A stretch of 64,000 nt of DNA from Patiria miniata (lineage: Eukaryota; Echinodermata; Asteroidea; Valvatida; Asterinidae). Within the stretch, counting starts at the first letter, position 1, and each line of letters starts with the position of its first letter. A model generated the notes under the pieces. The model saw only the letters and a program-made list of their open reading frames with translations. It had not been told where the DNA came from and made no database searches. Of this stretch, positions 18,425 to 29,340 are shown piece by piece. The stretch covers positions 10,973,746-11,037,745 of the forward strand of contig NW_024037075.1 of NCBI RefSeq assembly GCF_015706575.1, read 5' to 3'. The translations under genes were made by a program, and so were the position numbers.

Positions 18425-21400
18425 TCATGTCACTAAGACTGGCTGTGGCTGTGTGCTGGTAATCGTCACTTTGATTGGCGGCTGGATTTTGGCGCTCTTG
18501 GCGGGGGACTCGCCGTTGCTAGCTGGCGTTGACGTCATACTGGCGTCACTACACGTCCTTTTGTTATTACTGGGAAGTGGTTCACAGATGCGATAAAGAA
18601 GTGGCAAGGGTCCCATCTGTGGAAAAAAAAAGATTTAAGTTTTACTGATGAAATTTAAATAAAATACTCATTTAATAACTGATAAACACACAAGTAGATC
18701 CTTTCGTTTAAATTGACCCAAAACTCAGTCGGTAAGAAATCGAAATTGTACCCGTTTCCACGTATAGATATAAGCAATGTCCATCAAGGTATAGTTGTCT
18801 CTTAGCACGTCATCTCCTCCTTCACGATGAAGTACATCAACCTACAGGGGGGAAAAAGTTAAAAGGTTTAAAGGCGAGAGAACTCGGATTTGGTTTCAAA
18901 TGTCAATAACTGCAGCGCGTTGCCCTGAATGCCGTGACGCCGAAATGCCAAAATAAACATCATAAGATGGAATTTTGCGTCGGGGTGATATAAATCAAAT
19001 TAGGTTTTGCCCCGTCACCGACGTTTTTTTAAACACTGTATACTCAGTGTGTTACCTCCCGAGTGAAAGCTGGAAAAAAAATCACTCGGGTGGGACTCGA
19101 ACCCACGACCTCCAAAAACGTCGGTGAAGGGCAAAACTTAATTTGAAAAATAAACATCAGTTTGTTTTATTTAACACCTCATTCCACCGCATGTATACAC
19201 AAAAATGATGTCGTCATTCCACTGAGTGTTGCGATTTTGTAAGTCACCTCCTCCCCTACGCAAATCATTCTTGTGTTTCTTACTCTTTCCTGATGTGTAA
19301 AAGTGCAGGATGCATTCCTGATTGACGTCATCACTATACGCAATGCTCTGGGAGATGTAAACCAAACTATCAAATACATCTAAACCACTGAAATTTATAC
19401 CTTTTTGGGAAGAGTTTAACTCGCTTGAGCTCAGGTTTGAAAGCTTTTATTTCCACAGAGTGTTTCATTTTCCCTTGCTCACCTTATATGCTTGTGGTAA
19501 ACCGAACTTATTTCGGATGAACTTTTTCAGGTGGCTGATCTGGACTGCCGCTGGACATCTGAGATATCTGGCATCGATGTCCTACAATCACAATAAAGGT
19601 AAGGACTTGCTATCATTTGGAAGAAGTTATCTTTTAAGGGTAGAACTATAAGATATGTCGTGCCTTATCTTCCGTGCAGTCATCAGTAATTTCTTCAAGT
19701 ATCTAGTTATAGTCTGTAGATAGTTGCAGTGTGTGCTTGATATATACTCTGTGACTTATAGTGTATAATTAATTTATACATAATAATAGGGCCTATATAA
19801 TAGTATTAAAGTCTACAGCTGAAGTCGCCACTGTTAAAATGTGAATAATCGCCCGGATTGAGTGTTTGTAAGTTCGGAACATACGATGATATTGTTTTCA
19901 CTGGCAACAACGATTGCTAATAGCGTTTAAAGTGCAAACTCTCGTGCGAAAAACGCTACTTGCCCTTTTGTCGGCAATGGCGTTGCCGTTGATATCCGTC
20001 CCCGCGTCCCGTGGCTCGCTGTCTCCGTTCATTTGCTTTTTACCGCGAGTAGTTGATGCACTGGGTTGACAGTACTCGAGCGATAGGCTGATCATTTCAT
20101 CGTGCGTGTAGATGATGATAGAGTCGTCGCATATCTTGGTCGGATCTTCAGGGGGGCTCGAACTGGTCGACTCGCCGTTTTCTGCGATTACCAACAACAT
20201 TTCTTTCTATTTTAAAACATGCATGTATTTTGTAAATTTCATCCACACTATATGAAAAAGGGAAACAAATATTTTCAATTCTTTGGCACATACACTACGT
20301 ATCATTTTTGTAAACCTTTTAATGCTTGCGATCAAATACACGTGTACCAAATTTGAGTGACAATTACTGATATTTGGCCCTATATGTATAAGTAGAATTC
20401 TACAATCTGTAATGGAAGTAAACTTTTCAAAATGTATCCATGAAAAAGGCAACTCAATAGCGAATCGCAATATTCTACATTCCATTTTTAAAATGACCTC
20501 AGTGTACGCAAGCTACTCACCGGAATGTTGAACGTGTGTACGGTGGAAGTCTCGCCTCCGTCTGATCTCGTCTCGGTACAATCCGGGAACCATCTTATAG
20601 ACAAGTTTCTGAAGTGTTGTGTCCGGCCTGAGAAAAAACAGCGATACAAATCGATTATTTTGTTGCAAATTGGTTGTAGGGTTTGTGTTTATGATTTTCG
20701 AGAGCAGTTTGTGTCCACCCAATGATTTTCACTGTTTTATCTGAGTGGATTTTTAACGTGTTCGTATTCCAAAAACTTCACGAATATTCTAATTGCGATG
20801 GGGAAGTGAACTTTCATGACGCTACTGAGAATCTGTTTTTTTTGTAATGCCTATATAGTGTTTTCCATCGTATTAATAATCTCAAAGCGCTTTACAATTA
20901 TTCCCCCGACCCCCATCCATCAGGCCATGAGACCACGCGGCAGCCGATATCAGCACACATGTACCCATTCATACTCCTGGGTGGAGAGAGGCAATAATAG
21001 TTAAGTGTCTTGCCTAAGGCCAAAAAAAAATATGTTCCTGGCAGGGTTCGAACCCACGTATCATCGTGCACGAGTCAAACACTGAACCACTGGACCATAG
21101 CATTTTTGTTTCAAAAATTTAATGCGAAAAAACCTGCAAAAGAACGGTGCCTGACATTGCTATTGAGTATACAAAAACACCTTGATCAGAATAACATCTT
21201 GCATCTTTATACAGTATCACCCCAGGAAAGCACGAACGGCCGTTTAGTCCCCTCATTTTCCCCCAGTCTCTAGTTTGATCGCGGGAGTGATCCTACGACC
21301 GCAGGGTGGTCCTCACAAATCCCATTTATACTTCCAGTTTATCGTGACATTTTAACTTGTAATTGTTAGGGATGTAAAGATGTAACTCTTGAAAGAGGTC

Positions 21401-24400
21401 AACTGAAGCATTGACATCTTTCTAAATTAAGAAGCGATTATCAGCGTAAAATAGATTTCAGAAGACTTGGATTTTTTTCGCAAGACAACTCGATTCAATT
21501 TGAAACTATTTTCTGTGGAAAAATAACCTAGATTGCAATAATAATTGTGCACAGCGTCAACTTGAAATCGAGAGATGTTGTAACCATGCACAGTTTGCTA
21601 TTGAGCAAATAATAGCATCACTGCAAAAAAATTAACATTATAACAATTTTTTAAAAATAACAAATAAATAAGAAACAAATGAAATTTGTGTCAGCTAAAA
21701 AAAAGTCTGCTAAAAATAAATTGATGCATTTTAGTATTTTTCTGTTTTTTGTCACAATTTGTATTATAATCTTCGATAATTTGTTTTTCTTTAAATAAGG
21801 TTTAAAAGAAATCAAATTGATGAGACACGTTACCTGATTTTCTGCATGGGTCTGGATTTATGCACGAGAATGTCACACGTCGGACACTGTTTGCTTTGCC
21901 GCAGGTAGGCCACGATACAGGCTCTGCAATCTGTAGGGAATTGAACCAATAATAGCCCACTCTTAATAAAGAGTTACGGTCAGCCACGTGGGAATGCCAC
22001 AGATGAAAATAGATCTGAGGTTTTGACTTAATATCGTGTTGTCAGTTCTGCTGTATTCAGTTTAATGTTTATGGAGCTCATTTTTATAGCTCCATGTTCA
22101 GGCTAAGGACGAGTGAATTCACTCGATTTGAACCTGTGAACGTTATTATCTGAAGAGAGCGTTGTGACGTGAATGACGATGATTGAAGAGATTTCTTTTC
22201 ACATAATGCGACTAATCATGTTATCATGTCTCGGTTGCCAGCATGCAGCGACAACATCATGACATTCTATGACATGTTATTCCCCAAGCCCCCACATTAA
22301 CCATGCAGTAAATTACATGTACTACATTTTTACCACCCATATTTCATGAGATACATTATGCAGCACAGAATGGAATATTTCGTTGAAAGCCGGCATCACG
22401 TGACCACCAAATCCAATCTTGTTAACAATTTGTGAGAGTCTATAATGTGTATATATTCTTTAATAATAGTTTACCTAATAATGAGAATCAATCTTTTCTC
22501 AAATAAACACCTATGATATTATACTACTTATCAAAACATGACTGGTTAACCGCCCCGTGCCTTAAAAATCTGCGAATCTCCAAAACAAACAGGATACGAT
22601 AATTATCTCCCGAGCCTTTTCCATTGATACATCCTGCGTAATGAGATAATCACCGATCTATTAATCAGGGGTAAAACCTGTCCCTCGATGTCACCGCGAT
22701 TGATACGCTTAATCGTCCCGACAGCAATTACTTATGAAATTGATTCTGAAGGACGTGCGTGTGTATCCGTGGACGTCGAACACACGGACGTATAGATGCA
22801 GACGATGCTTGCCATCCATTCATATTGTTTAGTTGTTTTTTGATCTCAGAGCAATTTTTAAATTGCAGGTCAAATGATATAATATTGATGTCTGGGTTTT
22901 GGCCATGTGTCGTGGCTTTGGTTGATTATTTTTCGACATAAAGTTGTGATATCATTCGTTAGTACTTGATCATATGCTGCTTTCATTTTTGCGGATTTGG
23001 CTTGCAAGACCTGTATCGAAACATTTAATTTACTTTAAAAAAAAAAAAGCCATTTCCGTCGTTTTTTCCCTCTTTTTTGAGAGTGATATAACTACATTTA
23101 CCAGTACGAGCGTTAGAGACCATTTTGTCATTTCTATAGGAGTCGTCGCTCCGATTTCCCTTTTCATGTTTTTGTCCTGCGGGCAATTTTTGGTGAGACC
23201 TGTCCTCGACCAAACCAAACTATCCGATTTCATTACACAGGGACCTAGAATCATCCATGCAATTGCCATCAAGTCCTTCTCTTCACAAAGACCAATACAG
23301 TCTTCGGTTACAATCGCAACAGCGCAATATACAGCGAGCGCAAGGTGCAACATAGGCGGTGAAAATAAAGAGGCAAACACCATCACAAGCTGTGCGGAAA
23401 ATTGCATTGTGAGCACTAGAGAGCAGTCCTATTCACTAGTCACTCTCACGCTATTCAAAAGACGAGTTTGACGATCGTGGAAATATTCTGTTTGTAGATT
23501 TTGAAGGAGAACTAAAAGCACTGCGAATTGAGAAAAAGCAGGGACTGGAGATTGTGGATATAACACATTAAGGAGTTTTTTTTCCAGGACGCTACGTAAA
23601 GTCGATTTCGAAGATAATACACGTACGAGTGTTTTCATTCAGTGAAAGAGATCCAGTCATAACCGTTTACTGATGTTAACCAATTTAAATCATTACTGCA
23701 TCGATATGCTCTTTTGTTTCAATTGGTGAATTGAAAAAAACCCTAGGCTATTGACATATTAAATCAATATTTTAAGTGTAAAAACCTGTTCAAAGAGATA
23801 GATGTATCCCTAACCTCACATATTCCACAAAATACTTATACAGGGTGAGTCAAAAAAGCGGAACCCAAAAATATGTAGCACCTAGAATAATAATGACCGA
23901 AAAGCCAATTTCATAAGCTACTTATAGATGAAAAAACTACTGAAATTCATCAATCCGTTCAAAGAATATCACCATTTAAACACAATGACCTGTCTGGTCC
24001 AAAAAATGCGATTTCAAGAATCGTCGTCACAAACATCATCAGCGATAAAATCTCAGTTTAGACATTAATAATATTCAACAAAGTCCTTTTCAAGGCCCGT
24101 CTTTTAAAAAAAAGTAGATTTTATAAATCATATTGTTTGCCTAAACAGGGTTGTTATAAATAAAGATATTGTGTACTACAGTTGGTGGCAGTTGTTGAAA
24201 CAAGTATTCCGTGTTATTTTCTTTGTTGTTCCAAACAGTCAAAACACACAATAAATAGGTTTTTTTTGGAAGAGACAGGTTTTAGGGTCATTGCGTTTAA
24301 ATGGTGATATTCTTTGAACGGATTGAGCAATTTCAATAATTTGTTCATCTAAAAGAAGCTTATGAAATTGGCTTTCCAGCCATTATTATTTTTGGTGCTA

Positions 24401-25016
24401 TATATATTTTTAAATATGAAATATATTTTGGGGGGTTGGGGTTCCGCTTTTTTTGACTCACCCTGTAGTGTAGTAAACTGTAGTATGCACTACTTCGTGT
24501 ATAAGTGGGCACAACACTCATAGTATAGTGTGTGGTACTCTTTGGGGTTAGGGGTGAATTGACAGCAATGACGCTTGAAATTAATTTTGTATTTTCCTAT
24601 AATTTTAATTAGTGATGTTTAAAACTTTACATTCCACGTACCAAATTATATTTTTCGCTTTGGTTCCCTGCCCTATTTGTACCAATTCCCAAAATGTTCT
24701 CGGGTCCTTTTTTGACATGATATGTTATCTTTTCAAACCATCTTTCATCGAAAATGATGCAGTTGCTTTTGAAAGGCAAGACGATTCTGCTCTCACGTCT
24801 ATATATGCCCCAACACTTCTCTACTTTTCACTGCTCTCCTGAGTCTTGTTTGCTCCTTCCTGACACAAACAGAAAAAATTGAAAAAGCCACTTACAGCTG
24901 TGCATACATTCCACAATGGTGGTAGCGTCCACGTAGTAGCCACCGCACAGTATGCAGACGATGAGGGGATTGATGTCCGTCATCTTGGGCCGCGGGGGTC
25001 GCTCACGATCTCCCAT
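18425..25016 (-). CDS. Polycomb group RING finger protein, PCGF2/PCGF4 (MEL18/BMI1) type, short-tailed
   Basis: Coding exons on the - strand: 25016-24896, 21930-21834, 20627-20521, 20181-19964, 19581-19483, 18841-18752, 18616-18425. They join in frame to 307 aa. The N-terminal C3HC4 RING has all eight ligands (CILC, C-x-H in ECMH, YCRAC, CPTC). It is followed by the PCGF2/4 block [14 protein letters not shown] and RRRRDF, an acidic/polar linker, and a RAWUL domain (RYLRCPAAV to [20 protein letters not shown]). The tail is only about 55 residues. In other animals such proteins pair with RING1/RING2 as the PRC1 E3 core for H2A ubiquitination and compaction. The ATG at 25016 is supported by homology (PKMTDINP); a splice acceptor at 25053 marks an upstream 5' UTR intron, as in the paralogue at 48825. 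The intron after 19964 starts with GC. The symbol is left open because duplication obscures one-to-one orthology. Confidence 0.93.
18966..19146 (-). repeat. Dispersed repeat, copy 2, with pol III B-box-like sequence
   Basis: Reverse complement of 17929-18055 (shared CACTGTATACTCAGTGTGT, CCCGAGTGAAA, TTTTGCGTCGGGGTGAT), extended by GGGACTCGAACCCACGACC, which on the - strand reads as a B box (GGTTCGAGTCCC). Arms GGTTTTGCCCCGTCACCGACG and CGTCGGTGAAGGGCAAAAC form a further inverted pair. It lies in the intron between the fifth and sixth coding exons of the - strand pcgf gene. Confidence 0.7.
19582..19963 (-). other. GC-AG intron in the short-tailed pcgf gene
   Basis: The exon ending at 19964 needs a phase-0 donor to join the RAWUL exon (GAC ATC GAT...). 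On the - strand the only good site is AAAAGG|GCAAGT, the typical strong context of a GC donor, with acceptor TTGTAG at 19582. The nearest GT (GTAGCG, two codons on) would be out of phase. The paralogous junction at 53072/53493 is an ordinary GTGAGT...CAG intron in the same place. Confidence 0.75.
20836..21105 (-). repeat. tRNA-derived SINE, inverted
   Basis: Read on the - strand: an A-box-like TCCAGTGGTTCAGTG, a B box GGGTTCGAACCC (21044-21055), GCAAGACACTTAACTATTA, CTCTCCACCCAGGAGTATG, and an L2-like tail GTAAAGCGCTTTGAGATT ending in CTATATAGGCATTACAAAA. It has the same architecture as the SINE at 6226-6911 but a single head. It lies in the third intron between coding exons. Confidence 0.85.
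23841..24465. mobile_element. TA-flanked MITE with long inverted repeats (mariner/Tc1-like ends)
   Basis: Ends CAGGGTGAGTCAAAAAAGCG and its complement are flanked by TA (23839-23840 and 24466-24467). The inversion extends about 150-190 bp inward with mismatches (AAGCCAATTTCATAAGC, CAATCCGTTCAAAGAATATC and their complements). The TA target and GAGTCA-type ends suggest a Tc1/mariner-mobilised MITE. It lies in the large first intron between coding exons of the - strand pcgf gene. Confidence 0.82.
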
Positions 25017-26364
25017 CTTGCTCGGTGTTCTCTCGCAAAAATGTCGGTGTCGCTGAAGGAAATAAAAGAAGCAAGGACGATGTTAACTACTTTTTGTCAT
25101 TTGATTCTTGCTGGACCTTATGGGTTAGCCTGCTGTCTTCTGACTGTCATGAATCACCGACTGACCGTGTCACTTACCGTCTTAGTGACTGACAGAGTCA
25201 CCGAGTTTAATGTTCTGTCAAGTTAAGCCCATAGTATAAGACTGGTCGAATGAAGCTGTAATGTAACACTTTTGGGTCCTGCTCGACTGGGCAAGCTCAG
25301 TCTTTTCGTTTCTGCTTGTATAAAACTGCAACTATTTTCGTGAATTTTAAGTATTGAAAAGGGAGGAATTAAAGTTGGTAAACTTGTAGCCTGTGCAAAC
25401 TTTCACATTTTCTCGTGTAAGAGATTTTTTTTGCCAGAAACGGCACATGATTTTTAGCAATCTGTTGCGGCTGCACTTTAAATTGATTAATAGCAATGTG
25501 GCCGTGACCTTTACTGGGAGTATTTAATGGGTAAGGCCATTGAATTTGTGTCACGGAGATCAATTGAAGAGAAATGGTTGAGCTGAGCTGGTGGTTGCAA
25601 AGAGACAGGGGTTATTTGGAGTTCTTTCCGCAAGAATGACGCCACAAATTCTGACTTCTGACTGACATTAGTGGTGGTTGTAATATTGGTAGTGATTGAG
25701 GATATTTTTTGGTTAGGTGGGGACGTGATTGAAGTGGTGCGATCCCATACATATACATGTGTATACCACTTCGAAATTAGGGTTCTTCCAGTTCCAGTTC
25801 CACTTCTCAAACAAAAACTCTTCTGTGATTGTGCAACACTGGTGGTGGTGGTGGTGAATTGCTGCTTCCGACAGTTATTGCTAACTTGGATGATTTTTCG
25901 TTAAAGCCAATAAGCATGAACATATCTTCATGATGTCTTATGTATTTTTCTCGTGGCCGAAAAGTAAGAAATCCACCCCATCCCCATCTGTGTTTCTCTT
26001 TCTCGGGCCGAAATGCGTCGAATCCCTATAACGGTGAGCATGCCATCAAGGTTTGCGACTCCTTTCAATTCGTTTGCCTGTCAAGTCTTTTGCCTTGCCC
26101 TACCGGGCTTCATAAACCTGATCAATTTCATCTCAAAACTCCCTACTTGCTGACTGATAGCTTTCGCATACAGTATTCACTCTCCTGGAACTGCCGGCGG
26201 CAAAGTCATGATAATTGCCAAAGGAGCGGGGGCCAAACTTTGAAGTGAGACGGGACAAACTTTGGCCCCAAACCTCACTCTACGAACAAGTAATGTGTCA
26301 ACGGAATGACTTTCAAAGGCAAATTAAGTCATGAAATACAGCTGGGAAAGTACACTTCCTGACT

Positions 26365-26570
26365 CACTATCTTCATTTCATTGAGCGAAATGCACTCTAC
26401 TCGACTGAAAATTCACTTCATCCGAAGTGGAACTATGTAGGGAAGACGATGAGAGAATTCATTCACTTGGATAGATCGAGTTTCTACTGAAGTGATTCTT
26501 TTTCAAAGTAATTCAATCTCGAATTAAAGTGATTTTCACTCATAATGGTCCCTATTTTCACTCTCTGGGA
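26365..26570 (-). repeat. Diverged copy of the CACTC-rich foldback family
   Basis: In reverse complement it parallels 35573-35800: AGAGTGAAAATAGGGAC, GAGTGAAAATCACTTT, TTGAAAAAGAATCACTTCAG, AACTCGATCT, and GAAGTGAATTTTCA. Edges are approximate. Confidence 0.55.
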
Positions 26571-29059
26571 ATCAAACATCCATTGATTTTCACATCTCAG
26601 TATACATTAAATAAGAATATGCATAAAAACTGTTTGTAGATTTCTTATATTTCCGGCAACTATATATGCCAATCTTGTCAATTCTCTTGGCTCCTTTTTT
26701 TTTTATCAGACCCATCCATCGCGTAATTGGTATCAGAGCTCGCAGCCCAAACCGGACCTGTTCATCTACAGCTTCATTTCCTCTTGGCAGAGATGTTAAG
26801 CGCAATCTGGCGTGTAATCTCTTAAATTAATCTCACATCGAGCTCCTTTTTCCTCGTCGTTTTTTCCTCGGGTTATAAAACGCGGTTCGTTTATAGCTGC
26901 CAATCTTCTTGTGTCCGTCATTTCTTGCAGATTACTAGTGACATCATCGGTGCTATACTTTATGTTACCACGGTGATATATAAATATAATTTATATTATT
27001 GTTTTGCAGGCAATTCTATATAAAATGGTTAATTTTCACCCTTTTTTTGGGGGGGGGTGCGAATTTTTTTTATAGGTAAGTCCCGGTGCAAGTGATTTTT
27101 ACCGTCAGGTAGTGAAACCTTGTTAACCACACTTAGGGCAACAACGAAAGGTGTAACCTAAACATACCCCTTGCTAATAATACATTTTCCATAATCCAGA
27201 CGCAATTAATATAAAATAAATATAATTATGATTTCTAGCAGGCAATGTAATATTTTTATAAAGGCGACCACACTAACACCAGACGATTTGCGGTATTTCG
27301 CGAAGAATCGCGTTGATGGGCCGCAGGGTGACACCGACCAACGGTCCGTATGCTACATCTTAGCCCCGCAAACAACCCGTAACGATTCGCAGAAAAGCAC
27401 AAACCAAACTCGTGAAAACCAAACTCGTGGGTAGATTGAAAGTGTGACATTTCCCGTAGCTTCTGAGAACTGCTATAACATTCATTCTCCATTAGTAAAA
27501 TTGGATACAATTTTATTCTGTGGTTAAAATTTCGAGTAAGTCGACATTTGACATGGTTGTATTATGAGCCCGACTGATGTCATGTTCTTTTTTCGTTATC
27601 GCGAGCCGCGGTATCGATAAGCATATGGACGTGACAGTTGGTACCAACCTAATTACTGAAATAGACACAGGAAAGGCCTATAAAATGGTGTCACTTAACT
27701 ATATCCAATCACAATAACGGTAGTGCGTGTCATCCATATAATAATACATTTCGCAACATTGGAATAGAGAAAGTAGGCCTTGCAGAACGGCATTCTGATT
27801 TTTGGGAATGGTAAGACATATTTTATTTATAGGAGAGGCAAAAAGAATATTAACAACAACAAAGGTATTATTTAGGCCCTAGAAGTGGTCCACTGTTGTG
27901 TAAGAGGTGTTTTATTCAAGATGAGTCCTGTATTTTAAAATAATGCAAACAAATTGGCTGTTAAACTGAACCACCAAAAAAACTTTCTTTATGTCACTTT
28001 GATTTGTCTTTTGTGAATGAAATTAAAACGATTCGAATGTACTTTAGACTGCACACATATTAAAGCAGTCGTGTGCAGTGCATTAGAATGTAGAAACATA
28101 CGCTCAGCTTCGTGTAATTACAAAGCGATATTTCTACACACGCTCTGAATAAACTATTTTTAGTCCGCAAACGGAGGGGACGAAATGGGCGCACGTGCTT
28201 TGCGAGTTGGCAACGCGCCAATCATTAAGGCACGCGCAGCGTTAATGCGTCCATCTCGATATGAATACGGCGATTGCCTGCATTTCTATAAGAAGATGAT
28301 CTAACGCCTAAATGAACATTGGAGTTATGAGGCACTGAATCATACATAACGCGCTGCGTGAGATTAACTCGTAATAGGCTCACAATACGTGTACGTGAAC
28401 AGTCACTTATGCCGGTCGTTAAGTATAGGCGCATGCAAGATTATTATCTCAATGACTTAAAACGAAAATATACAGTTCAAAAAATGATGCAAAAATATAA
28501 TCATGAAATAGTTTCACATTACGTGTGATTTAAGCCTGACAGAACATTATAATCCTACTCCTCTGCATGTGACCGTTTAATCAATTACTGCAAATTAATT
28601 ACAGCAAGATATCTCGGCAGTTAATACAATAACATACTTATAACAAAGACTTATTGTTACACCATTTCAATCTTTTCTTTTTGCAGCTACATATTCATAA
28701 TGACAATATCATTATTAACATGCCGAAATCATTTTTAAAAATAAATATATGTCAAGGATAATAAATCAATTCATTGATTTGAAAGTCGCCTGACAGAATG
28801 CTACATCAATAGACTACATTATTTGACAAGTCGCAGGATTATAAAGACCCTCTCAAGAGAAAATCAAACAATGCGGCACAAATTGAAATCCTGAAAAGCC
28901 GCATCAGTTAAATGCTCGTTTTATAATCGACTTAGACGACGATTCAATTCTTTGAAGCTTTTACTTCGACAATTCCTTTGTATCACCCATATTGGATATT
29001 TTTTTTATCTCTTTTAGTTAAAACCATCACCCTGGTCTTAAGACTCCAAGGCCAGATTT

Positions 29060-29340
29060 TTAAGACATTCCCAGGGCCCCCACTGACGCGTCGGTATTAT
29101 CATCCGCTGCACTCCTTTCTTTAAATATCTCTGTCTGGAACGATCGTTTTTGCCCCGTGGGCAAAGCGAGCGCGAGTGGTCGCGAGTACGAGAAACTTAA
29201 ACCTTTTCCCCCACGACAATTAGACGCGGACTCGGCTAGTCTCGTGCCGCGCGTAGCCGCGTCGTGTGGGCACGTTGCGTGGCCAGTCCTCGCCCGCCCA
29301 GCGCGGCCCGTGCGTGTTTGTACTATCATCAGCTCACGTT
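29060..29340. promoter_or_regulatory. CpG-dense island, candidate promoter
   Basis: This is the most CpG-dense stretch of the intergenic interval (for example GCGAGCGCGAGTGGTCGCG, GTGCCGCGCGTAGCCGCG, CCCGCCCAGCGCGG), within AT-rich flanks. It lies 4 kb upstream of the first coding exon of the - strand pcgf gene, so it may be that gene's promoter or 5' exon. Direction cannot be told from the sequence. Confidence 0.4.

Noticed and set aside
19958-19963. Possible sequencing error at the GC donor
   Set aside because: The GCAAGT context after the exon is the typical one for GC-AG introns and keeps the correct phase, so a real GC donor is preferred, though an error cannot be excluded from sequence alone.
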